Shown piece by piece: positions 44,076 through 54,307 of a stretch of DNA of 64,000 nt. The notes beneath the pieces were generated by a model. That model made no database searches and was not told the origin of the DNA. It saw only the letters and a list, made by a program, of their open reading frames with translations. How positions within the stretch are numbered: the stretch's first letter is position 1; each line of letters opens with the position of its first letter. The position numbers and the translations under genes are program-made. The stretch spans positions 4,868,501 to 4,932,500 of the forward strand of contig NZ_CP056030.1 in the NCBI RefSeq assembly GCF_013374995.1, written 5' to 3'. The DNA comes from Pseudomonas eucalypticola (lineage in GTDB: Bacteria; Pseudomonadota; Gammaproteobacteria; Pseudomonadales; Pseudomonadaceae).

Positions 44076-45431
44076 ATGAAAGTGATTAAGTGGAGCGCAA
44101 TCGCACTGGCAGTTACCGCGGCTAGCACGCAGCTGGCCAGCGCCGCAGCATTCGTTAGCGATCAAGCGGACTCCAAGGGCTTTGTCGAAGACAGCACCCT
44201 GAACCTGCTGCTTCGCAACTACTACTTCAACCGTAACAAAACCGGCGGCGCGGTGGATGACAAAGACTGGTCCCAGGGGATTCAGGGCGTGTTCACCTCA
44301 GGCTTTACCCAAGGCACCATCGGTGTCGGTTTTGATGCCTTTGGCTACCTGGGCCTGAAACTGGATGGTGGCGCAGGCCACTCGGGTTCCGGCAACCTGA
44401 CCTACGATACGTTCGTCGATGCCGACGGCGACACCGTCCCGGGCAAGAACCATGACAGCTACGGCAAAGTCGGCGCCGCGATCAAATTCCGCGTGTCCAA
44501 GACCATGCTGAAGATTGGTGACCAGCAGCCGTCCACCGCCCCCGTATTCGCCGCAGGCGGTTCGCGCCTGACGCCGCAGACCACCAGCGGTTTCTCCCTG
44601 ATGAGCAGCGAGATCAAAGGCCTGGATCTGGAAGGCGGCCACTTCTATTCGGGCACCAGCCCGAACACCACCAACCGTGACGGCGAACTGTGGGCCACCT
44701 ACGCCGGTGTTGCCGCGAAATCCGCTGATTACGCCGGTGGCAAGTACGCGATCAACGATAACTTCACCGCCTCGCTGTATGGCGCGAAGCTGGAAGATAT
44801 CTGGAACCAGTACTACACCAACCTGAACTACGTATTGCCGCTGACCGATACCCAGGCAGTGACATTCGACTTCAACTACTACCGCACCACCGACACGGGC
44901 AGCGCGAACGCCGGCACCATCGACAACAACACGTTCTCGCTGTCCGCCGCCTACTCGTTCCTGTCGGCGCACACCGTTACCCTGGGCTTCCAGAAAGTCA
45001 ACGGCGACACCCCGTTCGACTACATCGGGTTTGGTGACAAGAACAGCGGTGGCGACTCGATCTTCCTCGCCAACTCCGTTCAGTACTCTGACTTCAACGG
45101 CCCAGGCGAGAAATCGTTCCAGGCGCGTTACGACCTGAACATGGCCACCTTCGGCGTACCTGGCCTGAGCTTCATGGCCCGTTACATCCACGGTGACGAC
45201 ATCGACGGCACCAAAATGGCCGCTGATAGCCCGTACGCCGCCTACGGCTACGGCGCCGACGGCAAGCACCACGAAACCAACGTCGAAGCCAAGTACGTGG
45301 TACAGGAAGGCCCAGCCAAAGACCTGTCCTTCCGTATTCGCCAAGCGTGGCACCGTGGCAACGCCGACCAGGCCGAAGGCAACATCGACGAGTTCCGCCT
45401 GATCGTCGACTACCCACTGTCGATCCTGTAA
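44076..45431 (+). CDS. OprE/OprD-family outer-membrane porin
   Basis: 451 residues. Signal peptide ends A-S-A near residue 23; the mature protein begins A-A-F-V-S-D-Q-A-D-S-K-G-F-V-E-D-S, the recognisable start of OprD/OprE porins, and alternates strands ending with aromatic residues through an 18-stranded barrel, closing R-L-I-V-D-Y-P-L-S-I-L. AAGGAG precedes ATG 44076. These channels admit amino acids, peptides or aromatic acids; the specific substrate cannot be told. A long leader with a hairpin suggests regulation at RNA level. Upstream of proS. Confidence 0.94.
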   Translation: MKVIKWSAIALAVTAASTQLASAAAFVSDQADSKGFVEDSTLNLLLRNYYFNRNKTGGAVDDKDWSQGIQGVFTSGFTQGTIGVGFDAFGYLGLKLDGGAGHSGSGNLTYDTFVDADGDTVPGKNHDSYGKVGAAIKFRVSKTMLKIGDQQPSTAPVFAAGGSRLTPQTTSGFSLMSSEIKGLDLEGGHFYSGTSPNTTNRDGELWATYAGVAAKSADYAGGKYAINDNFTASLYGAKLEDIWNQYYTNLNYVLPLTDTQAVTFDFNYYRTTDTGSANAGTIDNNTFSLSAAYSFLSAHTVTLGFQKVNGDTPFDYIGFGDKNSGGDSIFLANSVQYSDFNGPGEKSFQARYDLNMATFGVPGLSFMARYIHGDDIDGTKMAADSPYAAYGYGADGKHHETNVEAKYVVQEGPAKDLSFRIRQAWHRGNADQAEGNIDEFRLIVDYPLSIL

Positions 45432-45457
45432 CCCCAGGGTCTGCTCAGCGGTATATA

Positions 45458-45490
45458 AAGAAGCCCGGCCCGTGCCGGGCTTCTTCATTT
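45458..45490 (+). terminator. Terminator after the porin gene
   Basis: GAAGCCCGGC (45460-45469) and GCCGGGCTTC (45474-45483), 4-base loop, followed by a T-rich tail. Confidence 0.92.
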
Positions 45491-45587
45491 CAGGGACAAG
45501 GCCCTGGCCCACATGCCCTGTACGTCGCAAGGCGTGCACCGTACAATGCCCAGCCTCTATAAAATTCAGCAACAGACACGGCCTATC

Positions 45588-47303
45588 ATGCGCACCAGTC
45601 AATATTTGCTCGCCACTCAGAAAGAAGTCCCCAACGACGCGGTCGTCATCAGCCATCAGCTGATGCTGCGCGCCGGCATGATCCGCAAGCTTGCCTCGGG
45701 CCTGTACACCTGGCTGCCGATGGGCCTGCGCGTGATGCGCAAGGTGGAAAACATCGTGCGCGAGGAAATGAACGCCGCCGGCGCCCTGGAAGTGCTGATG
45801 CCTGGCATCCAGCCTGCCGAGCTGTGGCAGGAATCCGGCCGCTGGGAACAGTACGGCCCTGAGTTGCTGCGCCTGAAAGACCGCCACAACCGCGACTTCT
45901 GCGCGGGGCCTACCCATGAAGAAGTGATCACGGACCTGGCCCGCAATGAGTTGAACAGCTACAAACAGCTGCCCATCAACCTGTACCAGATCCAGACCAA
46001 ATTCCGTGATGAGATCCGCCCACGCTTCGGCCTGATGCGTGGTCGCGAATTCATCATGAAGGACGCCTACTCCTTCCACGCCGACCAGGCCTCGCTGCAG
46101 CAGACCTACGACCGCATGCACCAGGCGTACTGCAACGTGTTCACCCGCCTGGGCCTGAAGTTCCGCCCGGTGGAAGCCGACAACGGCTCGATCGGCGGCG
46201 CTGGTTCCCACGAGTTCCATGTGCTGGCCGAGTCCGGTGAAGACGACATCGTTTTCAGCGACACCTCCGACTACGCCGCCAACATCGAGAAGGCCGAGGC
46301 CATCGCGCGCGAGAAAACCCGTGGCGCCGCCACCGAGGAACTGCGCCTGGTGGACACGCCGAACGCCAAGACCATCGCCGAGCTGGTGGAAAACTTCGGC
46401 CTGGCCATCGAAAAAACCGTCAAGACCCTGATCGTTCACGCGGCCGAAGAAGGCAAGCTGATCGCCCTGGTGATCCGCGGTGACCACGAACTGAACGAAA
46501 TCAAGGCCAGCAACCACCCGCTGGTGGCCAGCCCGCTGGTCATGGCCAGCGACGCCGAGCTGCGCGACGCCATCGGCGCCGGTGCCGGTTCCCTGGGCCC
46601 GCTGAACCTGCCGCTGCCTTGCATCATCGACCGCTCGGTGGAAATGATGAGCGACTTCGGCGTGGGCGCGAACATCGACGACAAGCACTATTTCGGCGTG
46701 AACTGGGAGCGCGACCTGCCGGTACCGGAAGTCGCCGACTTGCGCAACGTGGTCGAGGGCGACCCGAGCCCCGACGGCCAAGGCACCCTGGTGATCAAGC
46801 GCGGTATCGAAGTGGGCCACATCTTCCAACTGGGCACCAAGTACAGCGAAGCGATGAAGTGCCAGGTGCTGGGCGAGAACGGCAAGCCGGTGACACTGAC
46901 CATGGGCTGCTACGGCATTGGCGTGTCCCGCGTGGTAGCCGCGGCCATCGAGCAGAACAACGACGCTGGCGGCATTATCTGGAATGACACCCTGGCGCCC
47001 TTCCAGATCGCCCTGGTACCGCTGCGCTACGAAACCGAGCAAGTGCGCGAGGCCACTGACAAGCTCTATGCCGAATTGACCGCCGCCGGTTATGAAGTGT
47101 TGCTGGACGACCGCGACAAGAAGACCAGCCCGGGCATCAAGTTCGCCGACATGGAACTAATCGGTATTCCGCACCGCATCGTGGTCAGCGACCGTGGCCT
47201 GGCCGAAGGCAACCTGGAATACAAGAGCCGTACCGAAGGCGAGGCCCAGGCCATCGCCGTCGCCGACGTGCTGTCGTTCATCCAGGCACGCGTGCGTCGC
47301 TGA
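45588..47303 (+). CDS. proS: Prolyl-tRNA synthetase
   Basis: 571 residues from ATG 45588 ([10 protein letters not shown], the family's start; an upstream in-frame ATG is ignored). Class II synthetase with motif 1 G-L-Y-T-W-L-P-M-G, motif 2 [16 protein letters not shown], an inserted editing domain (about 225-395) and motif 3 G-C-Y-G-I-G-V-S-R, then an anticodon-binding C-terminus. Bacterial-type enzyme. Confidence 0.98.
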   Translation: MRTSQYLLATQKEVPNDAVVISHQLMLRAGMIRKLASGLYTWLPMGLRVMRKVENIVREEMNAAGALEVLMPGIQPAELWQESGRWEQYGPELLRLKDRHNRDFCAGPTHEEVITDLARNELNSYKQLPINLYQIQTKFRDEIRPRFGLMRGREFIMKDAYSFHADQASLQQTYDRMHQAYCNVFTRLGLKFRPVEADNGSIGGAGSHEFHVLAESGEDDIVFSDTSDYAANIEKAEAIAREKTRGAATEELRLVDTPNAKTIAELVENFGLAIEKTVKTLIVHAAEEGKLIALVIRGDHELNEIKASNHPLVASPLVMASDAELRDAIGAGAGSLGPLNLPLPCIIDRSVEMMSDFGVGANIDDKHYFGVNWERDLPVPEVADLRNVVEGDPSPDGQGTLVIKRGIEVGHIFQLGTKYSEAMKCQVLGENGKPVTLTMGCYGIGVSRVVAAAIEQNNDAGGIIWNDTLAPFQIALVPLRYETEQVREATDKLYAELTAAGYEVLLDDRDKKTSPGIKFADMELIGIPHRIVVSDRGLAEGNLEYKSRTEGEAQAIAVADVLSFIQARVRR

Positions 47304-47319
47304 TCAGACGCGAGAAACC

Positions 47320-48270
47320 ATGGCCAAGCGAAGTAGCGTAAAACTGAAGGGCACCGTGCTATGCGGCGCCCTGTTGCTGGGTGGTTGCGCCAACCACATG
47401 TCCCAGCGCAGCGAGCATGACGAGCGGGTCGAGCGCAAGCTGCTCGACCACAGCCTGCAAATCGACGCGGGCACTCCGGCTTCCCTGGAGCTGCCTCAGC
47501 GGCGGGTACGCATCCACGAACAGAAGACCTTCGAGGTCACCGAGTTCGAGGTTACCCGCCGTTACGACCGTTTCACGCCCTATCAACCCTGGCGGGAGGT
47601 CTACGAGATTCCGCTGGGCGCGGTGGCGGTGGTGGCCGGCGTCGGCGCCAATGTGCTGAATGTGTTCATGTTCGGGCAGCTGCCCGACAGCGTCACCAAG
47701 GACTGGATCAGTTACGGCTTCGCCGGCCTCAACCCCTTCATGAATGTGCAATCCAACGGCCGCGCCCAGCAGAACCTTGCGGGCGTGGACCAGGCGCAGA
47801 AAGACAAGCGCGTGGAAACCACGAGCCTGCCCTGGAGCGAACAGCCTGTGGAAGTCCAGTCCGGGAAGCAGACTTACGAGCTGACCACCGACAGGAATGG
47901 CGTGCTCAAGGTCAACTTGCTGGACAGCCCGTTTGCCGACCAGGACCTGAAGAACGTCAACCAGCTGAAGATCAGCGTGGAGGATGCCGACGACAACGTT
48001 CGGGCCGATGCCACCCTGGGGGTGAGCAGCGACCTGCGCGGAAAGCTGGCGCAAGCGCGGGCCTTGATCTACGACGACCTCGAAGGTGAGGACGTGAGCC
48101 AGTGGGTGCACCGGGTCAAGCGCTTGTCGGACCTGGGCATGGAGGAAGAAGCCAGCGAGCTGGAGCAAAGCCTGATCGAGCTGACCCGCAACGACCCGGA
48201 ACTGCAACAGCAATTCCTGCGCTCGCTGACCCGCGACGCTGGGCGGCTAGTGGCTGACCCGGGTATGTGA
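47320..48270 (+). CDS. Predicted lipoprotein of unknown function
   Basis: 316 residues from ATG 47320, 16 bases after proS. Lipobox L-L-G-G-C at about 19-23; the Asn after the Cys does not suggest inner-membrane retention, so an outer-membrane or periplasmic position is likely. Includes a hydrophobic stretch G-A-V-A-V-V-A-G-V-G-A-N near 100 and an acidic C-terminal half. I do not recognise a defined domain; the position after proS is conserved in Pseudomonas as far as I know. Confidence 0.8.
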   Translation: MAKRSSVKLKGTVLCGALLLGGCANHMSQRSEHDERVERKLLDHSLQIDAGTPASLELPQRRVRIHEQKTFEVTEFEVTRRYDRFTPYQPWREVYEIPLGAVAVVAGVGANVLNVFMFGQLPDSVTKDWISYGFAGLNPFMNVQSNGRAQQNLAGVDQAQKDKRVETTSLPWSEQPVEVQSGKQTYELTTDRNGVLKVNLLDSPFADQDLKNVNQLKISVEDADDNVRADATLGVSSDLRGKLAQARALIYDDLEGEDVSQWVHRVKRLSDLGMEEEASELEQSLIELTRNDPELQQQFLRSLTRDAGRLVADPGM

Positions 48271-48275
48271 CCGAA

Positions 48276-48304
48276 GGTTGGGCGCCTTCGCTGAAGGCCC
48301 GACC
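48276..48304. terminator. Hairpin between the convergent lipoprotein and dinB genes
   Basis: GGTTGGGC-GCCTTC (48276-48289) pairs with GAAGGC-CCGACC (48293-48304) with a small bulge and a GCT loop. A run of A/T is weak; termination in either direction is plausible. Confidence 0.5.
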
Positions 48305-48337
48305 GAAGCTTCCAAAAAGGCGCTGCGTGACGCCGGG

Positions 48338-49402
48338 CTACGTTGTACTGAACAGCTCCAGCTGCTCATGTGCACCGCGCAGATCCTGCAAGCGCACGCC
48401 TATCCCCAACAGCCGAACCGGCTTGCCACCCCGAGCCACGGCCTGGCTCAGCAGCTGTTTGTAGCTGTCCAGATCCCGCCCCGCCCCGGCCTGCTCCAGG
48501 GTGGTCTGGCTGAAGTCGTGGAACTTGACCTTTACGAACGGCTTGCCCGGCCGGTAGCTGCTATCGATGCGGGCCATCCGGCTGGCGAGGGTCTCCATCA
48601 GCTCAGGCAGTTTAGCCAGGCAGGCAGCGATGTCCGGCAAATCGGTGTCGTAGGTGTTTTCCACACTGATGGACTGGCGGCGGCTGTCGTTGTGCACCGC
48701 CCGCTCGTCAATGCCGCGCGCCAGGCTCCACAGCCGTTCGCCGAAACTACCGAATTCCCGCACCAGCGCCAGCTTGCTCCAGTCCCGTAATTCCAGGCAG
48801 GTGCCGATGCCCAGGCGTCCCAACTTGTCGGCGGTGACCTTGCCTACCCCGTGCAGTTTGCTGACCGGCAACGCCGCGACAAATGCCTCTACCTGAGGCG
48901 GCGTGACCACGAACAAGCCATTGGGCTTGCGCCAGTCGCTGGCGATCTTGGCCAGGAACTTGTTAGGCGCTACCCCCGCCGACACCGTAATGTGCAAACG
49001 CCGCGACACCTTGCGCCGAATGTCTTCGGCAATGCGCGTGGCGCTGCCGGAAAAATGCGGGCACTCGGAGACGTCCAGATAGGCTTCGTCCAATGACAAC
49101 GGTTCGATCAGGTCGGTGTATTCACGGAAGATGTTGTGAATCTCCCGTGACGCTTCTTTATAAGCGTCCATCCGAGGCTTGACGATGGTCAGGTCCGGGC
49201 ACAGCTTCAAGGCATGGCGCGACGACATGGCTGAGCGCACGCCGTAGGCACGCGCTTCGTAATTGCACGTGGCAATCACGCCACGACGCTCTGCGGAGCC
49301 GCCCACTGCCAACGGCTTACCGGCGAGACTGGGGTCGTCACGCATTTCGATGGCGGCATAGAAGCAGTCACAGTCGATGTGGATGATTTTGCGCTGCGTC
49401 AT
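48338..49402 (-). CDS. dinB: DNA polymerase IV
   Basis: 354 residues from ATG 49402 (M-T-Q-R-K-I-I-H-I-D-C-D-C-F). Y-family polymerase: D-C-D-C-F-Y-A-A-I-E metal site near the start, S-L-D-E-A-Y-L-D-V second site near 102-110, helix-hairpin-helix thumb (H-G-V-G-K-V-T-A) and a C-terminal little finger. Translesion synthesis. No clear SOS (LexA) box was identified upstream by eye. A longer in-frame opening lacks a start signal. Confidence 0.97.
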   Translation of the reverse strand: MTQRKIIHIDCDCFYAAIEMRDDPSLAGKPLAVGGSAERRGVIATCNYEARAYGVRSAMSSRHALKLCPDLTIVKPRMDAYKEASREIHNIFREYTDLIEPLSLDEAYLDVSECPHFSGSATRIAEDIRRKVSRRLHITVSAGVAPNKFLAKIASDWRKPNGLFVVTPPQVEAFVAALPVSKLHGVGKVTADKLGRLGIGTCLELRDWSKLALVREFGSFGERLWSLARGIDERAVHNDSRRQSISVENTYDTDLPDIAACLAKLPELMETLASRMARIDSSYRPGKPFVKVKFHDFSQTTLEQAGAGRDLDSYKQLLSQAVARGGKPVRLLGIGVRLQDLRGAHEQLELFSTT

Positions 49403-49623
49403 GACCCTGCGGTTTCTGTCTATATAAAGAGGCGATTCGTACAAGCTCCTCGCTAGTATCGCACCCGACTGGCGAGGATGGCAGGCTTGGCGCACGCCAC
49501 ACATTTATTTTCTCAATCGCCGAGCAGTGGTCGATAGGGCTGAAACCCACGGCCCGCCTGCCTCGCAGCCCTTTTCACGCTCGCTAACCGCTTGAACGGC
49601 AAGACTTTTCTTGAAATTAACGT

Positions 49624-49651
49624 TTGACAGCCTGCGGGAATTCGGTAGAAT
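49624..49651 (+). promoter_or_regulatory. Promoter of tRNA-fMet copy 1
   Basis: TTGACA (49624-49629), 16-base spacer, TAGAAT (49646-49651): near-consensus sigma-70 promoter 12 bases before the tRNA. Confidence 0.85.
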
Positions 49652-49663
49652 CAACCCCACAGA

Positions 49664-49740
<77 letters not shown>

Positions 49741-49746
49741 AACATC

Positions 49747-49778
49747 AAAAAAGGCCAATCGAAAGATTGGCCTTTTTT
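49747..49778 (+). terminator. Terminator after tRNA-fMet copy 1
   Basis: GGCCAATC/GATTGGCC stem (49753-49760, 49765-49772), GAAA loop, six T. Confidence 0.95.
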
Positions 49779-49897
49779 GTTTCTGCCTGTATCACCTTGG
49801 CGCTTCCGCCCAGGCCGCCCTGGCCGAAATGAAAATGTTCAACGGCTTCAAACACTTGCCGCACCTGCGACAAGTCGCCACAGCAAGAAAACAAGTG

Positions 49898-49925
49898 TTG
49901 ACACACTCAGCATCTGCTGTAGAAT
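49898..49925 (+). promoter_or_regulatory. Promoter of tRNA-fMet copy 2
   Basis: TTGACA (49898-49903), 16-base spacer, TAGAAT (49920-49925). Same geometry as copy 1, so the duplication includes the promoter or both were fixed to the same form. Confidence 0.85.
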
Positions 49926-49939
49926 CCGCCCCACACAGA

Positions 49940-50016
<77 letters not shown>

Positions 50017-50026
50017 TATACGAAAG

Positions 50027-50053
50027 AGGCCACTCGCAAGAGTGGCCTTTTTT
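50027..50053 (+). terminator. Terminator after tRNA-fMet copy 2
   Basis: AGGCCACTC/GAGTGGCCT stem (50027-50035, 50040-50048), GCAA loop, T-run. Sequence differs from the first terminator, so the duplication is old. Confidence 0.94.
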
Positions 50054-50269
50054 CGTTTGGCCGCAGAAATAATTCGGGCACAAAGCTGCCGTATCGTGGT
50101 CCACCCTTGCGTGGCCAGGTGGAAGAAACATGAAACTTCCCCTATAGATAAAGCGTCCGAGCCCGATAAATGGTCAAACGGGTTAATATATTCCGAATTA
50201 TTTTTGTATAGGGATTGGTAACTTGACTGGATACCTTCATCCTGTTGCGCACAATCCACGAGGTGATTG

Positions 50270-52912
50270 ATGCGCCCCGACTCGCCAGAACTGCCTGATA
50301 CCGTGACTGCCCCACATCCGTTGAATCCCAGCAAATTGCGCTGGCTGGAACTGCTGAGCAAGTACCGCCAACCCATCGGCCTGGTCGTGACCCTGTTGCT
50401 GTTTGGCATCGCCCTGATCGCCTGCCGCCACCTGCTCAGCGAACTGGACATCTACGCGCTGCATGACTCGGTCATGAGCACCCCCACCGCTTCACTGCTG
50501 GGCGCGCTCGCCGCCGCGGCCGCCGGTTTCGTCATATTGCTGGGTTACGAATGGTCGGCCAGCCGCTATGCCGCCGTCGACCTGCCGCGCAGAACGTTGA
50601 TCCTCGGCGGTTTCACCGCCTTCGCCATTGGCAATGCCATTGGCCTGTCCCTGCTGTCCGGCGGCTCGGTGCGCTACCGCCTGTATGCCCGCCATGGCAT
50701 CGGTGCCGCGGAAGTGGCACGCATGACCCTGTTTGCCAGCCTGTCCCTGGGTTGCGCGCTGCCGCCGCTCGCGGCCCTGGCTACCCTCAGCAACCTGCCT
50801 GCCGCCTCCACTGCCCTGCACATGGCACCCGGGCTGCTGGGCACCATTGCCGGCACAGTCATCGCGCTGACCGTGCTGCTGGCAGCGGGCATCTATCGGC
50901 GCCGCCTGGGGGAACAGCCCATTGCCGATAACCTGCTGGTGAAGGTCGGCCGCCGCACCTTGCGCCTGCCAGGCGTGCGCCTGACCCTGCTGCAACTGGT
51001 GATCACGGCCCTGGACGTACTGGCCGCGGCCACGGTGCTGTACCTGCTGCTGCCGGAAGCCCCACCGTTCGGCGCATTTGTCTTGGTGTACCTGCTCGCC
51101 CTGGCGGCCGGCGTACTCAGCCATGTGCCCGGCGGCGTCGGCGTGTTCGAGGCTATCCTGCTGGCGGCGTTCGCCAACGAACTGGGCGCCGCCCCCCTGG
51201 CCGCCGCGTTACTGCTGTACCGCTTGATCTACGTGATGCTGCCGCTGCTGCTGGCCTGCGTGGTGCTGCTGGCCACTGAAGCCAAGCGCTTCTTCTTTGC
51301 CCAGCAGGCCATTCGAGTGGCCTCGGGCATGGCCGCCCCGATCCTGGCGTTGCTGGTGTTCCTGTCGGGCGTGGTGCTGCTGTTCTCCGGCGCGACCCCG
51401 GAAATCGATACCCGTCTGGAGCACCTCGGCTTCCTGATTCCTCACCGCCTGATCGACGCCTCGCACTTCGGTGCCAGTCTGATCGGCGTGTTGTGCCTGC
51501 TGCTTGCCCAGGGCCTGCGTCGGCGGTTGTCCGCCGCCTGGATGCTGACCACTACCCTGCTGCTGGTGGGTGCGCTGCTGTCACTGCTCAAGGGCTTCGA
51601 CTGGGAAGAGGCCAGCCTGCTGATTCTCACCGCCGCCCTGCTGGCGATCTTTCGCCGCTCGTTCTACCGCCCCAGCCGCTTGCTGGAGTTGCCCTTCTCG
51701 CCGTTCTACCTGATGGCCAGCGCTTGCGTCGTGGGGGCCTCCATCTGGTTGCTGCTGTTTGCCTACCAGGACATTCCCTACAAGCATCAGTTGTGGTGGC
51801 AGTTCACCCTCGACGCCGATGCCCCGCGGGGCCTGCGCTCGGCGCTGGGCAGCGCGGTGCTGCTGGTGATCGTCGCGCTGACCTGGCTGCTGCGCACCGC
51901 TCGCCCGGTCATCCACCTGCCCGACAGCGAAGAGCTGAGCAAGGCGGCGAAGATCCTCATGACCTCCGACCAGCCGGACGGTGGCCTGGCGCTGACGGGT
52001 GACAAGGCCCTGCTCTTCCATCCCAATGACAACGCCTTCATGATGTACGCCCGCCGCGGGCGCAGCCTGGTGGCGCTGTACGACCCCATCGGCTCTACCC
52101 AGCAGCGCGCGGAAATGATCTGGCAGTTCCGCGATCTGTGCGACTTCCACCACGCGCGCCCAGTGTTCTACCAGGTACGCGCGGAGAACCTGCCGTTCTA
52201 CATGGACATCGGCCTGACGGCGATCAAGCTGGGGGAGGAAGCCCGCGTCGACCTGGTGAAGTTCGACCTGGAAGCCAAGGGCAAGGAGATGAAAGACCTG
52301 CGCTACACCTGGAACCGCGGTAGCCGCGACGGCCTGTCGCTGGAGATCTACGAAGCCGGGCAAGCGCCGCTGGAAGAGCTGAAGGTGATTTCCGATGCCT
52401 GGCTGACCGGCAAGAACGTGCGGGAAAAAGGCTTCTCCCTGGGCCGGTTCAGCCCGGAGTACCTGCAGCATTTTCGTATCGCGATCATCCATTTCGAGGG
52501 ACGCCCCGTGGCGTTCGCCAACCTGCTCGAGACCCACAGCCACGAGCTGGCCAGTCTCGACCTGATGCGCGCGCACCCCGAGGCACCCAAGCTGACCATG
52601 GAGTTCATGATGGTCGGCTTGATACAACATTATAAGAGTCATGGTTACGCACGCTTCAGCCTGGGCATGGTGCCGTTGTCGGGCCTGCAGCCGCGCAAGG
52701 GCGCACCGCTGACCCAGCGCCTGGGTTCGATGGTGTTCCGCCGCGGCGAGCAGCTCTACAACTTCCAGGGCCTGAGGCGCTTCAAGGATAAATTCCAGCC
52801 CGACTGGGAACCCCGTTACATGGCCGTGCCAGCCGGACTCGATCCGCTGGTGGCACTGGCTGACACTGCCGCCCTGATCGCGGGCGGCCTGACAGGATTG
52901 GTGAAACGCTGA
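50270..52912 (+). CDS. mprF: MprF-type phosphatidylglycerol aminoacyltransferase/flippase
   Basis: 880 residues from ATG 50270 (GAGGTG just upstream). About 14 membrane helices fill the first 540 residues (flippase domain), followed by a cytosolic DUF2156 synthase domain (about 550-870; G-D-K-A-L-L-F-H, R-G-R-S-L-V-A-L, P-E-A-P-K-L-T-M-E-F). In P. aeruginosa the homologue makes alanyl-phosphatidylglycerol from charged tRNA, lowering membrane charge towards cationic peptides. Whether this one transfers Ala or Lys cannot be read. acvB follows with a 1-base overlap. Confidence 0.94.
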   Translation: MRPDSPELPDTVTAPHPLNPSKLRWLELLSKYRQPIGLVVTLLLFGIALIACRHLLSELDIYALHDSVMSTPTASLLGALAAAAAGFVILLGYEWSASRYAAVDLPRRTLILGGFTAFAIGNAIGLSLLSGGSVRYRLYARHGIGAAEVARMTLFASLSLGCALPPLAALATLSNLPAASTALHMAPGLLGTIAGTVIALTVLLAAGIYRRRLGEQPIADNLLVKVGRRTLRLPGVRLTLLQLVITALDVLAAATVLYLLLPEAPPFGAFVLVYLLALAAGVLSHVPGGVGVFEAILLAAFANELGAAPLAAALLLYRLIYVMLPLLLACVVLLATEAKRFFFAQQAIRVASGMAAPILALLVFLSGVVLLFSGATPEIDTRLEHLGFLIPHRLIDASHFGASLIGVLCLLLAQGLRRRLSAAWMLTTTLLLVGALLSLLKGFDWEEASLLILTAALLAIFRRSFYRPSRLLELPFSPFYLMASACVVGASIWLLLFAYQDIPYKHQLWWQFTLDADAPRGLRSALGSAVLLVIVALTWLLRTARPVIHLPDSEELSKAAKILMTSDQPDGGLALTGDKALLFHPNDNAFMMYARRGRSLVALYDPIGSTQQRAEMIWQFRDLCDFHHARPVFYQVRAENLPFYMDIGLTAIKLGEEARVDLVKFDLEAKGKEMKDLRYTWNRGSRDGLSLEIYEAGQAPLEELKVISDAWLTGKNVREKGFSLGRFSPEYLQHFRIAIIHFEGRPVAFANLLETHSHELASLDLMRAHPEAPKLTMEFMMVGLIQHYKSHGYARFSLGMVPLSGLQPRKGAPLTQRLGSMVFRRGEQLYNFQGLRRFKDKFQPDWEPRYMAVPAGLDPLVALADTAALIAGGLTGLVKR

Positions 52913-54210
52913 TGATTCGACGCAACTGGCGTAAATGGCTGGCGGTCGTGGTGGTAGTGATCGCTGGCGCCGCGGCGGTCTACTGGTACATGAACCGCCC
53001 CGCCCCCGCGCCCCTTCTGGAACAAGTGAAACTGGACGACGGCAATACCGCGACCCTGGTAACGCCGGGTACGCGCATCAAGGCCCGCGTGGTGCTGTCG
53101 GTGCCGGCCGAACAGGCCCTGAGCGACAAGCAACTGACCGACCTCAGCAAGGACGGCTCGGCGCAGCTGGTGCAGGTGCTGCTGGCCAAGTCCGACTGCG
53201 ACGAGCAGGAGAACGACATCAAGGCCGCGACCCAACATCTGGACGGCCCTGTCACGCTCTTCAGCGGCATCGGCTCCGGTGCTGCCGAGGCCTGGGCCTG
53301 GCTGGCCAAGCAGACCGACGACAAGGCCACGGCCGTGTCGGTGGGCTTCAGCCTGGAACAGCCCGGCTGCGCTACCCCACTGCCGAAGAAAGCCGAGCAC
53401 GGCCACTGGGTCGTGGCCTGGAACGACAACCCGGATGACGCCAGCGCCTCGTTCGTGCGCGACACCCCCAATGCCGAGACAAGCATCAGCGACTACGACA
53501 TCCACCTGCCTCAGGTGCTGAAGAACGAGCTGACCAAACTGCTGGTAGGCGACAGCAAGGACGCCCTGAGCATGCCCGTGGTGGAAGTGCCGGCAGGCCA
53601 GGCCACCGATACCGTGACCCTGTTCCTGTCCGGTGACGGCGGCTGGCGTGACCTGGACCGCGACGTGGCGGGCGAGATGGCGAAGATGGGCTACCCGGTG
53701 GTGGGCATCGACATGCTGCGCTACTACTGGCAGCACAAGACCCCGGAGCAGAGCGCCGAAGACCTGTCGGCCCTGATGCTGCATTACCGCCAGAAGTGGG
53801 GCACCAAGCGCTTCATCCTGGCCGGTTACTCATTTGGCGCCGACGTGCTGCCGGCGACCTACAACCGCCTGCCGGCCGATGACCAGAAACGCATCGACGG
53901 CGTCCTGCTGCTGGCCTTCGCCCGCAGTGGCAGCTTCGAGATCGAAGTGGAAGGCTGGCTCGGCAACGCCGGCAAGGAAGCGCCTACCGGCCCCGAGATC
54001 GCCAAAATGCCGCAGAACAAGATTCTGTGCGTGTATGGCGTGGAAGAGGCCGACGAGACCGGTTGCACCGACGCCAAGACCTACACCGGCGAGACCTTGA
54101 AACTGCCAGGGGGCCATCACTTCGATGAAGACTACCCGGCACTGGCCAAGAAGCTGATCGATGCCATCGAGAAGCTGCAGGGCAAGCCAGCGGTGGCCAA
54201 GGCCGACTGA
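52912..54210 (+). CDS. acvB: AcvB/VirJ-family lipid hydrolase
   Basis: 432 residues with an N-terminal membrane helix (about 10-28) and two VirJ-type alpha/beta-hydrolase regions. The second has the nucleophile elbow A-G-Y-S-F-G-A (G-x-S-x-G) near 304-310, with H-H-F-D-E near 403 as a likely catalytic His. The P. aeruginosa homologue (PA0919) hydrolyses alanyl-phosphatidylglycerol in the periplasm, so the pair can make and remove the same lipid. Translationally coupled to mprF (TGATG). Strong terminator follows. Confidence 0.92.
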   Translation: MIRRNWRKWLAVVVVVIAGAAAVYWYMNRPAPAPLLEQVKLDDGNTATLVTPGTRIKARVVLSVPAEQALSDKQLTDLSKDGSAQLVQVLLAKSDCDEQENDIKAATQHLDGPVTLFSGIGSGAAEAWAWLAKQTDDKATAVSVGFSLEQPGCATPLPKKAEHGHWVVAWNDNPDDASASFVRDTPNAETSISDYDIHLPQVLKNELTKLLVGDSKDALSMPVVEVPAGQATDTVTLFLSGDGGWRDLDRDVAGEMAKMGYPVVGIDMLRYYWQHKTPEQSAEDLSALMLHYRQKWGTKRFILAGYSFGADVLPATYNRLPADDQKRIDGVLLLAFARSGSFEIEVEGWLGNAGKEAPTGPEIAKMPQNKILCVYGVEEADETGCTDAKTYTGETLKLPGGHHFDEDYPALAKKLIDAIEKLQGKPAVAKAD

Positions 54211-54230
54211 GCTCAACCTGGGCAATGAAA

Positions 54231-54265
54231 AGCCCCCGCACCGGTGAAGGTGCGGGGGCTTTTTT
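54231..54265. terminator. Bidirectional terminator
   Basis: 12-bp stem AGCCCCCGCACC/GGTGCGGGGGCT (54231-54242, 54249-54260), GGTGAA loop, T-run on the plus strand and A-run at 54228-54230. Serves acvB and kup. Confidence 0.94.
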
Positions 54266-54307
54266 GTGCCTGCCGGGATCTGCTCGGGAAAAGAGCGATG
54301 CGCAGTC

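Noticed and set aside
44298..47042. 914-codon minus-strand open frame opposite the porin and proS
   Set aside because: A mirror of high-GC codon bias; it crosses two clear genes and a terminator.
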